Program-made: the position numbers and the translations under genes
Part shown: positions 7,312 through 15,446 of the stretch, one piece after another
Numbering within the stretch: position 1 is the stretch's first letter
Layout: each line of letters starts with the position of its first letter
Notes under the pieces: model-generated
The model's database searches: none
What the model was told of the DNA's origin: nothing
The model's input: the letters and a program-made list of their open reading frames with translations, nothing else
From: JBEIFW01 sp044370695
GTDB lineage: Bacteria; Actinomycetota; Acidimicrobiia; Acidimicrobiales; Ilumatobacteraceae
Assembly: GCA_044370695.1 (NCBI GenBank)
Contig: JBILVB010000001.1
Span: 1-64,000 of the forward strand
Direction: 5' to 3'
DNA length: 64,000 nt

Positions 7312-7710
7312 ATGCCCGGTTATTCCGTTCGCCGTGACGCCGGTTCCGGCCCGTTCTACGACGCCGCCGCCGCCGGACGGCTCGCCGTGCGCCGGTGCCC
7401 GACGTGCGGCCGGTGGTACCCACCCCAGCAGGTCGCCTGCGCCGATGGGACCGACGCCGAGTGGGTCGACGCCTCCGGTGCCGCCACGCTCGTGACCTGG
7501 GGGATCGACGCGGCACCACCGCTCGACCCGGCGCTCGCCGCCGCCGACGGCTCGGCCGTGCTGGCGCTCGTCGAACTGTCCGAGGGCCCGTGGATGTATG
7601 CGGCCATCGTCGGCGCCGACCCCGCTGCGCTCCACGAGGGCGACGCGCTCACGGTCCGGTTCGTGCGGCCGGGCGACGGCGAGGCCATCCCGGTCTTCGC
7701 CCCGGCCTGA
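7312..7710 (+). CDS. DUF35 OB-fold protein with zinc-ribbon, partner of the thiolase
   Basis: The 132-residue protein has a short helical N-terminus (FYDAAAAGRLAVRRCPTCG), a rubredoxin-like ribbon, then an OB-fold (LVTWGIDAAPP..VLALVEL). Such proteins are obligate partners of thiolase-fold enzymes: they bind the CoA moiety and, in Ltp2-type aldolases, complete the active complex. Only three of the four usual ribbon cysteines remain: CPTC (about residues 29-32) and one in VACADG, where the normal C-x-x-C has lost its last cysteine. Zinc may be bound incompletely or not at all. The gene lies 10 bp after the thiolase and 19 bp before the next gene, so one operon is likely. Confidence 0.85.
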   Translation: MPGYSVRRDAGSGPFYDAAAAGRLAVRRCPTCGRWYPPQQVACADGTDAEWVDASGAATLVTWGIDAAPPLDPALAAADGSAVLALVELSEGPWMYAAIVGADPAALHEGDALTVRFVRPGDGEAIPVFAPA

Positions 7711-7729
7711 GCGCGCCAGACTGCCGGTC

Positions 7730-8902
7730 ATGTCCGACCTCGCGCTCGCCGGCGACCGGCACGGTCCCCTCGCCGGCGTCACCCTCATCGAACTCGCCGG
7801 CATCGGCCCCGGACCGTTCGCCGGCATGGTCCTCGCCGACATGGGCGCCACCGTCATCCGGGTCGACCGGGCCCAGAACGTGCGCGACGACCTGCCCGCC
7901 GACCGGCCGCTCGACCCGATGGCGCGCGGCCGGCACTCGATCGCGCTCGACCTGAAGCAACCCGAGGCGGTCGAGGTGGTGCTCCGTCTCGTGGAGCGCG
8001 CCGACGGGCTGTTCGAAGGGTTCCGGCCCGGCGTGACCGAACGCCTCGGCCTCGGCCCCGACGCGTGCCTGACCCGCAATCCCCGCCTCGTCTACGGCCG
8101 CATGACCGGCTGGGGCCAGGACGGCCCCTACGCCCACGCAGCCGGTCACGACATCAACTACATCGCCCTCACCGGCGCCCTCGACGCCATCGGGCGCCGC
8201 GGCGAGGTGCCGACCCCGCCGCTCAACCTCGTCGGGGACTTCGGCGGCGGCGGCATGTTCCTGGCGTTCGGCATGGTGTGCGCCCTGTTCGAGGCCCGGG
8301 GATCGGGTCGGGGCCAGGTCGTCGACGCCGCCATGGTCGACGGCGCCTCCACGCTGCTCACGTCGATCCATTTCCTCACCACGCTCGGCCTGTGGAAGCC
8401 GGAGCGGGGCACCAACATGCTCGACAGCGGCGCCCCCTACTACGACGTGTACGAGTGCGCAGATGGCCGCTGCATCTCCGTCGGCTCGATCGAACCGCAG
8501 TTCTACGCCGAACTGCGCCGCCTGGCCGGCCTCGATGACGCCGTGTGGGACGCGCAGAACGACCGCGCCGCCTGGCCCGACCGCAAGGCCGATCTCGTGA
8601 CCTTGTTCCGCCGCAAGACCCGTGACGAGTGGTGCGACCTCATGGAGTACACCGACGTCTGCTTCGCCCCGGTGCTGTCGATCACCGAGGCGCCCGAGCA
8701 CCCGCACGCCAAGGCCCGCAACGCCTTCACCGAGGTGGCCGGGGTGGTGCAGCCGTCGCCCGCTCCCCGGCTGAGCCGCACGCCGGGCGCCGTGCAGAGC
8801 CCGCCGGCGGTGCCGGGCCAGCACACCGACGAGGTGCTCGCCGCCGCCGGGTACGGCGCAGGCGAGATCGCGGCGTTGCGCCACAGCGGCGCCGTGCGCT
8901 GA
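7730..8902 (+). CDS. Alpha-methylacyl-CoA racemase-like family III CoA-transferase
   Basis: The 390-residue protein belongs to the CaiB/BaiF fold (GVTLIELAGIGPGPFAGMVLADMGATVIRVDR at the N-terminus). It has H140 in AAGHDINYIALTG and D170 in NLVGDFGGGG, the same 30-residue spacing as the acid/base pair of mycobacterial methylacyl-CoA racemase. I therefore read it as an epimerase at C2 of branched acyl-CoA esters rather than a CoA-transferase. Racemases of this kind feed methyl-branched or steroid side chains into beta-oxidation, which suits its place behind the thiolase-DUF35 pair. ATG 7730 is chosen; the frame is open further upstream only because it is antisense-free over the DUF35 gene. Confidence 0.88.
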   Translation: MSDLALAGDRHGPLAGVTLIELAGIGPGPFAGMVLADMGATVIRVDRAQNVRDDLPADRPLDPMARGRHSIALDLKQPEAVEVVLRLVERADGLFEGFRPGVTERLGLGPDACLTRNPRLVYGRMTGWGQDGPYAHAAGHDINYIALTGALDAIGRRGEVPTPPLNLVGDFGGGGMFLAFGMVCALFEARGSGRGQVVDAAMVDGASTLLTSIHFLTTLGLWKPERGTNMLDSGAPYYDVYECADGRCISVGSIEPQFYAELRRLAGLDDAVWDAQNDRAAWPDRKADLVTLFRRKTRDEWCDLMEYTDVCFAPVLSITEAPEHPHAKARNAFTEVAGVVQPSPAPRLSRTPGAVQSPPAVPGQHTDEVLAAAGYGAGEIAALRHSGAVR

Positions 8903-8940
8903 CGGACGTCGACGGCACCGGACCGAGCTCTACGGCACCG

Positions 8941-9348
8941 ATGCACCTCGAGGCGGTGACCGTCGTCGTCGACGACTACGACGAAGCGATCGCGTTCTTC
9001 GTCGACGCGCTCGGTTTCGTTCTGGTCGAGGACACCCCGTCGTCGACGAACGACGGCCGCCCCAAGCGCTGGGTCGTCGTCCGCCCGCCCGGCGCCGCCA
9101 CCGGCCTGCTGCTGGCACGCGCCGACGGCGCTGCGCAGGCCGCCGCCATCGGCGCTCAGGTCGCCGGCCGGGTCGGGTTCTTCCTGAGGGTCGACGCCTT
9201 CGACGCGCAGTACCGGCGCATGGTCGAGCACGGGGTCCGGTTCCTCAGCGAGCCGCGCGCCGAGCCCTACGGCACCGTCGCGGTGTTCCTCGACATCGCC
9301 GGCAACCGTTGGGACCTCCTCGGCGGACCCCCCACCGAGGCGCCCTGA
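8941..9348 (+). CDS. VOC-superfamily (glyoxalase-like) protein
   Basis: A 135-residue single-chain vicinal-oxygen-chelate protein. It opens MHLEAVTVVVDDYDEAIAFFVDALGF and ends TVAVFLDIAGNRWDLL, the two beta-alpha-beta-beta-beta halves of the fold. The usual first metal ligand histidine is replaced (VTVVVDD rather than an H-x-x-L-x-V strand), while N/W residues of the last strand remain, so it may not be a metalloenzyme. Function is unknown; it may be a small acyl-thioester or antibiotic-binding protein. It is 38 bp after the racemase gene and last in the plus-strand set. Confidence 0.75.
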   Translation: MHLEAVTVVVDDYDEAIAFFVDALGFVLVEDTPSSTNDGRPKRWVVVRPPGAATGLLLARADGAAQAAAIGAQVAGRVGFFLRVDAFDAQYRRMVEHGVRFLSEPRAEPYGTVAVFLDIAGNRWDLLGGPPTEAP

Positions 9349-9354
9349 CGGCGC

Positions 9355-10164
9355 TCAGCCGTAGCTGACCCCGAGGCCCGCCCGGGCGTCGCTCTGCACC
9401 CCGTAGGGCGGGATCGGGTAGCGCAGGCCGTTGCGGGACAACGCGTCGAGCCCTTCGACGATCCCGGGCAGGAAGTGGGGTGGGATGGCCATGAGCAGCT
9501 CGTCCTCCATCACCCCGCCGTAGCGGCGCTCGGCGAAGCACGGGATCGACAGGCTCGGCTCGCCGGTGGCCAGCGCCCGACCCCACGAATCCGCGCAGGC
9601 CGACTCGCCGACGCATCCCCAATCGAGCTTGCGGTAACCGGTCCACTGCAGGCCGTTGATGAACAGGATCATCTGGGCCGGGGTGGCGTAGATCAGGCAG
9701 ATGTCGGGCGGGTTCAGCCGGCCCGACACCAGGGGCGACACGGCCATCGCCTCGTACCGGCCGAAGGGCACGAGGTCCATGGCGTGCTGATGGGCCGAGG
9801 AGTCCTCGAGGGTCTGGAACCACACCCCGGCCATGCGCCGGCCCGACAGCCAGTCCTCGTCGCGCGGGTGCAGGCCGATCACCGCGGCGCACTGGTCGCC
9901 GACGAGATCGGCCTTGGTGATCCCGACCGTCCACCCGAGCCGGCTGGCCTGCCCGACGATCTGGTCGGTGGTGTGGACGTCCTTGGGCCGGCGGATCTTC
10001 GGGATCGCTTCCATCTCGGCCGCCGTGGCGAACAGCTTCATGCCGATGGGCGTCGTCCGCAGGCGCAACAGGCGGTTGAGATCGGCCACGATCCGTTCGA
10101 AGTCGTAGCGCTCGGGCTGGTGGTGGCCGCTCAGGTTCACGGGCACGGCGGTCGGTTCGCTCAC
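9355..10164 (-). CDS. DUF169 family protein
   Basis: The 269-residue protein matches DUF169 by TTPIGMKLF near residue 35, CAAVIGLH, and the C-terminal [18 protein letters not shown]. Seven cysteines are scattered through it (for example [12 protein letters not shown]), suggesting possible metal binding; the reaction is unknown. Family members often sit beside genes for aromatic or CoA-ester breakdown, in keeping with this region. The GTG start 10162-10164 is chosen for its GAGGGGGAG Shine-Dalgarno, and is divergent from the SDR gene at 10277, sharing a 112-bp control region. Confidence 0.8.
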   Translation of the reverse strand: MSEPTAVPVNLSGHHQPERYDFERIVADLNRLLRLRTTPIGMKLFATAAEMEAIPKIRRPKDVHTTDQIVGQASRLGWTVGITKADLVGDQCAAVIGLHPRDEDWLSGRRMAGVWFQTLEDSSAHQHAMDLVPFGRYEAMAVSPLVSGRLNPPDICLIYATPAQMILFINGLQWTGYRKLDWGCVGESACADSWGRALATGEPSLSIPCFAERRYGGVMEDELLMAIPPHFLPGIVEGLDALSRNGLRYPIPPYGVQSDARAGLGVSYG

Positions 10165-10276
10165 GGTGTCTCCCCCTCGTCGAGATCCGGCGCCAGCGAT
10201 GGTACGACGCTCGACCCCGTGCGTTGGCGGGAGGACACCGGCACCGGCCAGCATCGTTGCGAGCGAGGGGGAGACC

Positions 10277-11110
10277 GTGCAGGACCGTGAAGGCGCATTG
10301 GCCGGCAAGGCCGCGGTGGTGACCGGGGGCGGGACCGGGATCGGGCTGGGGTGCGCCAAGCGCCTCGCCGCCGACGGCGCGGTGGTGACGATCTGCGGGC
10401 GGCGGGCCGACGTGCTCGAGCACGCCGTCGCCGAGATCGGACCCAACGGCCGGTTCGTCGTGTGCGACGTACAGGACGAGGCCCAGGTGGCCGCGCTCAT
10501 GGCCGCCGCCGCCGAACCCCTCGGCGGCCTGCACATCGCCGTGGTGAACGCCGGGGGCGGTGTCACCGCAGGCCCGATCGTCGCCGGCGACCTGCAGGGC
10601 TGGATCGACCAGCTCGGCGTGAACGTGATCGGAGCGTTCCTCACCATCAAGCACGCTGCGCCGTACCTCGGGCGCGCCGGGGGCGGCTCGATCATCGCCA
10701 TCTCCTCCATCGCCGGCATCCGGACCCACCGCGGCCTCGGCGCCTACTGCGTGTCGAAAGCGGCGCTCGAGATGCTCGTGTACAACGCCGCCGACGAACT
10801 CGGCGAGTACCGGATCCGGGTGAACGCCGTGCGCCCCGGCCTCGTGCCCACCGACGCCACCGACCGCCTCACCGGCGACGACTACACCCGCAACGACTAC
10901 CTGGCGCAGATGCCGATCGCCCGCACCGGCACGCCCGAGGACATCGCCGACGCCGTGCGGTTCCTGGCCGGCGACGAGGCCACCTGGATCACCGGGCAGT
11001 GCTTCGGCGTCGACGGCGGCCACAGCGTGCGACGCGGCCCCGATCTCGACCACCTGATCGGCAACGTGTTCCGCCCCATGGTCGACGGCATGATGCGGGG
11101 GCCTCGGTGA
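10277..11110 (+). CDS. Short-chain dehydrogenase/reductase (SDR)
   Basis: A classical SDR of 277 residues. TGGGTGIGLG near residue 13 binds the dinucleotide, VVNAGGG follows, and the catalytic Ser (IAISSIAG), Tyr and Lys (YCVSKAA) are intact. The C-terminal WITGQCFGVDGG is typical. The acidic residue after the second strand is replaced by GRRAD, favouring NADP(H). The substrate is probably a hydroxyacyl-CoA or small alcohol, by context only. GTG 10277 follows a GAGGGGGAG ribosome site that mirrors that of the divergent DUF169 gene. Its stop overlaps the next gene as GTGA. Confidence 0.9.
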   Translation: MQDREGALAGKAAVVTGGGTGIGLGCAKRLAADGAVVTICGRRADVLEHAVAEIGPNGRFVVCDVQDEAQVAALMAAAAEPLGGLHIAVVNAGGGVTAGPIVAGDLQGWIDQLGVNVIGAFLTIKHAAPYLGRAGGGSIIAISSIAGIRTHRGLGAYCVSKAALEMLVYNAADELGEYRIRVNAVRPGLVPTDATDRLTGDDYTRNDYLAQMPIARTGTPEDIADAVRFLAGDEATWITGQCFGVDGGHSVRRGPDLDHLIGNVFRPMVDGMMRGPR

Positions 11111-11961
11111 GCACGACGGTCCACTTCACCGGTCGCGACGGCAACGTCCTCGTCGCCGACGTCACCGGCCCCGCCGACGGCCCGACCGTGCTGCTGCTCC
11201 ACGGCGGCGGCCAGACCCGCCATTCGTGGGGCACGACGCTGCGCGTGCTCGGCGAGCGAGGCTGGCGGGCCTACTCGATGGACCTGCGCGGCCACGGCGA
11301 CAGCGCCTGGGCCGACGACGGCGACTACACACTCGACGCGTTCAGCGGCGACGTGATCGAGGCGTGCCGCACCATCGGCGGTCACCCGGCGCTGGTCGGC
11401 GCCTCGCTCGGCGGGCTCACCGCGCTCGCCACGCTCGGCGAGCACCCCGACGTGGGCCGGGCCCTCGTGCTCGTCGACGTCGCCCCCAACATCGAACCCG
11501 TGGGACGCGACCGCATCGTGGCGTTCATGCTCGAACACGTCGACGACGGGTTCGCTTCACTCGACGAGGTGGCCGACGCCATCGCCCGGTACAACCCGCA
11601 CCGGCCCCGGCCGAACGACCTGTCGGGCCTGCGCAAGAACCTGCGAGAGCGCAACGGCCGATGGTTCTGGCACTGGGATCCGCGGTTCATGCGCGGCCGA
11701 GTGGACGCGCCGAACGAGACCCGCTCGTCGGTCGTGAACACCGAACGGCTCGAGGACGCCGCACGAGCGCTCAGGGTGCCGACGCTCGTCGTGCGGGGCC
11801 GCATGAGCGACCTGCTCTCCGAGGAGGGCGCCCAGCAGATGCTGGCGCTCACGCCGCACGCCCGACTGGTCGACGTGGCCGGGGCCGGCCACATGGTCGC
11901 CGGCGACCGCAACGACCTGTTCAACGACGCCGTCGTGTCGTTCCTGTCCGACGTCGGCTGA
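11107..11961 (+). CDS. Alpha/beta-hydrolase (serine nucleophile)
   Basis: The 284-residue protein shows LLLHGGGQTRHSW (oxyanion region), LRGHGDS, the nucleophile elbow GASLGG near residue 98, and a catalytic histidine in GAGHMVAG near the C-terminus. This is the esterase/lactonase/C-C hydrolase pattern of alpha/beta-hydrolases; the substrate is not readable. It starts at GTG 11107, overlapping the SDR stop by four bases, so the two are translationally coupled and probably act on the same compound. A GC-rich hairpin follows the gene. Confidence 0.87.
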   Translation: MSTTVHFTGRDGNVLVADVTGPADGPTVLLLHGGGQTRHSWGTTLRVLGERGWRAYSMDLRGHGDSAWADDGDYTLDAFSGDVIEACRTIGGHPALVGASLGGLTALATLGEHPDVGRALVLVDVAPNIEPVGRDRIVAFMLEHVDDGFASLDEVADAIARYNPHRPRPNDLSGLRKNLRERNGRWFWHWDPRFMRGRVDAPNETRSSVVNTERLEDAARALRVPTLVVRGRMSDLLSEEGAQQMLALTPHARLVDVAGAGHMVAGDRNDLFNDAVVSFLSDVG

Positions 11962-11975
11962 ACGACCTCGGGCGC

Positions 11976-11993
11976 CCGGGGCCGTTGCCCCGG
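11976..11993. terminator. GC-rich hairpin between convergent genes
   Basis: CCGGGGC-CGTT-GCCCCGG forms a perfect 7-bp stem with a 4-base loop in the 33-bp gap between the convergent hydrolase (ends 11961) and CoA-transferase (ends 11995) genes. No T-run follows on either strand, as is common in high-GC actinobacteria. A bidirectional terminator is the likely role. Confidence 0.5.
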
Positions 11994-11994
11994 C

Positions 11995-14472
11995 TCACCC
12001 GCAGGCGCCGCTCGCGAGCACCCGGGACACGGTGTCGTCGTCGAGGCCGAGGATGCCGGTCAGCACGTCGTAGGTGTGCTCACCGAGGCACGGCGCCGGC
12101 ATGCGGGGGCCGTTGTCGTACCCGGAGATCCGGAACTGATGCCCCTCGTAGGGCACCACGCCCATCTCGGGATGGTGGAGCGGGCGGAAGAACCGGCGGT
12201 GGGCGAGCTGCGGGTCACCGCTCAGGTGATCGCTGGAACGCTGCACCATCCCGGCCGGCACGCCGGCCCCCTGCAGCAGATCCATCAGCGCCCGGGGCTC
12301 GTGGTGCACGGTCCACGCGCCCAGGCGCGCATCGATCTCGTCGCGCCGCGCCATGCGACCAGCGGCGGTGTCGAGCGCCGGGTCGCAGGCCCAGTCGGGC
12401 CGGCCGAGCGCGTCGCGCAGCTTCGCCCACTGCTCGTCGGTCTCGACCGCGATGGCGCACCACTCGTCGTGCCCGGCGCAGGGGTAGGCGTCGTGCGGTG
12501 CGGCCGTCGGGTGCACGTTGCCGTCGCGCCGCGCGCTGCGGCCCGACACCTGCACGTCGAGCAGTTCCGGGGCCAGGAAGTGCAACGCCGACTCCATCTG
12601 GGCCTGGTCGACGAACTGACCCTCGCCGGTCCGGCGGCGATGGTCGAGCGCGGCGAGCAACGTGGAGGCCAGGAACCGGGGAGCGACGGTGTCGGTGTAC
12701 GCGTTGAACGGGCCGCCGGGCGCGCGGTCGGGCCAGCCCGTCACCTCGTAGAACCCGCTGACCGCCGCCGCGTGGTAGCCGTAGCCGGCGAGCTTGGCCG
12801 CCGGGCCGTACTGGCCGAGCAGGCAGGTGGTGGCCATGATGATCCCCGGGTTCAGCTCCCGGGCCACCTCGTAGCCGAGGCCGAGTTCAGCCATGGTGCC
12901 GGCGGTGAACGAGTCGAGCGCGATGTCGCACCAGGCCAGCAGACGCCGCGCCACCTCGCGCCCCTCGGGGTTCTTCAAGTTGAGCTGCAACGACAACTTC
13001 GAGGTGTTGAACGCGCCGAAGAACTGGCAGCGGTTGATACCGGGGACGTCGTCGGTGAAGGGCCCGACGAGGCGCAGCCGATCCGGCGGGTTGTCTGTCT
13101 CGACGTGGACCACCGTGGCGCCGTGGTCGGCGAGCGCCTTGGCCGTGATCGGCCCGACCCCGATCCAGGAGAAGTCGGCCACCTTCACCCCGGCGAGCGG
13201 CAGAGGTTCCGAGCGGACCTGCACCGAGGGCGCCGCAGCAGGCCCCGGGGCCGCCACCGCGGCGGGGCCCGCAGCGGCCGGGAGTGCGTCGAGCACCTCT
13301 CGCGTGTGCTCCCCGATGCGGGGGGCCGGGCGGTCCCAGCGCACCGGCGTACGGGACAGCTTGACGAACGGTCCGGCGGTGCGCAGGGTGCGCCCGTTCG
13401 CCAGCGTGAGCGTGTCCCAGTAGCTGCGGGCGGCGAGCTGCGCGAACTCGACCACGTCGGCCACGGTGTTCACCGGGGCGAGGGTGACCCCGCGCGCGAT
13501 CCCGCCCTCGAACAGCTCGGCCTTGGTGTGGCGCAGCGTGAACTGCGTGATGGCGGCGCGCAGTTCCTCATGGCTCATCGCCACCGGGCCGCCGGTGAGC
13601 AGACGGGCCTCGTAGGTCCGCCAGTCCTCGCTCGTCGCCCACGCCTCGGTGACCGCACCCGACGACACCATCCAGTCGAGGATCCCGAGCACGGTCGCGG
13701 TGGTGGCCACCAGGCACACCTCGCCATCCGCGCACGGATAGACGAGCGGCGTCGTGAGCGTGGACAGCTGCAGCACCGTGCCGAACCGCTCGAAGTCCTT
13801 GCCGTTGATGGCGTGGCCGATCATCGCCTGCAGGCCGGTCCAGAACACCGCCGTCTGCACCGAGGTGTCGACGAACTGCCCCTCGCCGGTGGCCAGGCGG
13901 CGGTGGTGGGCGACGAGCGCGCCCAGCACGCTCTCCACCGCGGCGTGGTGCCAGGTCTGCGGCACGGTGATCCGCACCGGTCGGCGGTCGGGATCGCCGT
14001 TGAGCGCCATCGAGCCGCCCATGGCCGACAAGGTGAGATCCGTGGCGAGGTGGTGGGCGTAAGGGCCGTCCTGCCCGAACGGGCTGATGGCCACGTGCAC
14101 GAGGTCGGGGCGGGCCGCCCGAAGCACCTCGGCACCGAGGCCTCGCGCCGCCAGCGCGCCCGGAGCCTCGTTCTCGACGAGGAAGTCGGCGGTCGCCACC
14201 AGCGCCAACAGGTCGCGGCGGCCGGTGTCGGTGTCGAGGTCGAGCACCACGCTGCGCTTGCCGCGGTTGTAGGCGTGGAACCGCAGGCTGGCCCACCCGT
14301 CGGGCTGGTCGGCGTCGAGGGGGCCGTCCCAACGAGCCGGCGAACCACCCGGCGGCTCGACCTTCACCACGTCGGCGCCGAGGCCGGCGAACACGAACCC
14401 GGCGAGGTCGGCGCGCCCGTCGGTGAGATCGATCACCCGGTAGGGCGACAGCAGCGAGGTGCCAGTGGTCAC
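11995..14472 (-). CDS. Double-length fused family III CoA-transferase (CaiB/BaiF)
   Basis: The 825-residue protein contains two complete CaiB-like units, about residues 8-395 and 425-825, joined by an Ala/Pro-rich linker. Family III enzymes transfer CoA between carboxylates through an aspartyl-CoA intermediate, working as interlocked dimers. Aligning the two halves on their shared GEGQFVD block, D594 (AYTDTV) of the C-terminal half is the catalytic aspartate. The N-terminal half has W174 (QTWHHA) at the same place, 22 residues before GEGQ in both. So it looks like a covalent heterodimer with one catalytic site. GTG 14470-14472 is the start, divergent from the hydratase gene 75 bp away. Confidence 0.88.
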   Translation of the reverse strand: MTTGTSLLSPYRVIDLTDGRADLAGFVFAGLGADVVKVEPPGGSPARWDGPLDADQPDGWASLRFHAYNRGKRSVVLDLDTDTGRRDLLALVATADFLVENEAPGALAARGLGAEVLRAARPDLVHVAISPFGQDGPYAHHLATDLTLSAMGGSMALNGDPDRRPVRITVPQTWHHAAVESVLGALVAHHRRLATGEGQFVDTSVQTAVFWTGLQAMIGHAINGKDFERFGTVLQLSTLTTPLVYPCADGEVCLVATTATVLGILDWMVSSGAVTEAWATSEDWRTYEARLLTGGPVAMSHEELRAAITQFTLRHTKAELFEGGIARGVTLAPVNTVADVVEFAQLAARSYWDTLTLANGRTLRTAGPFVKLSRTPVRWDRPAPRIGEHTREVLDALPAAAGPAAVAAPGPAAAPSVQVRSEPLPLAGVKVADFSWIGVGPITAKALADHGATVVHVETDNPPDRLRLVGPFTDDVPGINRCQFFGAFNTSKLSLQLNLKNPEGREVARRLLAWCDIALDSFTAGTMAELGLGYEVARELNPGIIMATTCLLGQYGPAAKLAGYGYHAAAVSGFYEVTGWPDRAPGGPFNAYTDTVAPRFLASTLLAALDHRRRTGEGQFVDQAQMESALHFLAPELLDVQVSGRSARRDGNVHPTAAPHDAYPCAGHDEWCAIAVETDEQWAKLRDALGRPDWACDPALDTAAGRMARRDEIDARLGAWTVHHEPRALMDLLQGAGVPAGMVQRSSDHLSGDPQLAHRRFFRPLHHPEMGVVPYEGHQFRISGYDNGPRMPAPCLGEHTYDVLTGILGLDDDTVSRVLASGACG

Positions 14473-14546
14473 GCCGGCATGCTCGCATCGCCCCGGACCG
14501 GGCAACAACGAGCCGTGCCGGGCCGGGCGTGGCAACCTTCCCGGCG

Positions 14547-15446
14547 ATGCCCTACGCCACCCTCGACTGCGTCACCGACGGCGGGATCCTCACCGTCACG
14601 CTGACCCGCCCCGAGCACCTCAACGCCTTCACCGTCGAGATGGCCGACGAACTCGTCGACGTGTTCACCCGGGTCAACGACGACGACGACGTCCGAGCCG
14701 TGGTCCTCACCGGTTCGGGGCGGGCGTTCTGCGCCGGGATGGACCTGTCCGTGGGCGGCAACGTGTTCGGCCTCGACGAGTCGCTCACGCCGACCTGGGC
14801 CGACCTGCAGGACCGTCTCGACGACGAGGCGATCCTGCGGGGCGTGCGCGACACGGGCGGGCGGGTGGTGCTCGCGATCTTCGAGTGCCGCAAGCCGGTG
14901 ATCGCCGCCATCAACGGCGCGGCCGTCGGCATCGGCGCCACCATGACGCTGGCCGCCGACCTGCGCCTTGCGTCGACCAAGGCCCGCATCGGGTTCGTGT
15001 TCGGGCGGCTCGGCATCACCCCCGAGGCGTGCTCGACCTGGTTCCTGCCGCGGCTCGTCGGCATCCCCCAGGCGCTCGAATGGCTGTATTCGGCCGAGAT
15101 CCTCACCGCCGAGGACGCCCACGCGGGCGGGCTCGTGCAGCGCGTCGTCGCCCCCGAGGAACTGCTCGGCGCTGCGCAGGCCCTGGCCGCGAAGTTCGTG
15201 GCCGGGCGCTCCCCGGTGGCCGTGGCCATGACCCGCCAGATGGTGTACCGCAACGTCGGGGCCACCCACCCGCTCGCCGCGCACCAGGTCGACTCGCTGT
15301 CGATGTTCTACACGTCGATCGGCGACGGCAAAGAGGGCGTGCGGGCGTTCCTGGCCAAGGAGGACCCCGCGTTCCGCGGCCGGGCCTCGGCGATGCCATC
15401 GTTTTACGACGACTGGCTCGGCGCAGCGGGCAGGGAGGGGTCGTGA
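14547..15446 (+). CDS. Enoyl-CoA hydratase/isomerase family protein
   Basis: The 299-residue crotonase-fold protein carries TLTRPEHLNAFTVEMADELVD at the N-terminus, the oxyanion segments SGRAFCAGMDL (about 62-72) and AAINGAAVGIGATM (about 120), and a long C-terminal trimerisation region. Glu residues of the classical hydratase pair are not both at standard places (RLGITPEACSTWFLPR keeps one), so hydratase versus isomerase cannot be settled. It overlaps the desaturase gene downstream as GTGA and so is translationally coupled to a lipid-oxidising pair. Confidence 0.87.
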   Translation: MPYATLDCVTDGGILTVTLTRPEHLNAFTVEMADELVDVFTRVNDDDDVRAVVLTGSGRAFCAGMDLSVGGNVFGLDESLTPTWADLQDRLDDEAILRGVRDTGGRVVLAIFECRKPVIAAINGAAVGIGATMTLAADLRLASTKARIGFVFGRLGITPEACSTWFLPRLVGIPQALEWLYSAEILTAEDAHAGGLVQRVVAPEELLGAAQALAAKFVAGRSPVAVAMTRQMVYRNVGATHPLAAHQVDSLSMFYTSIGDGKEGVRAFLAKEDPAFRGRASAMPSFYDDWLGAAGREGS

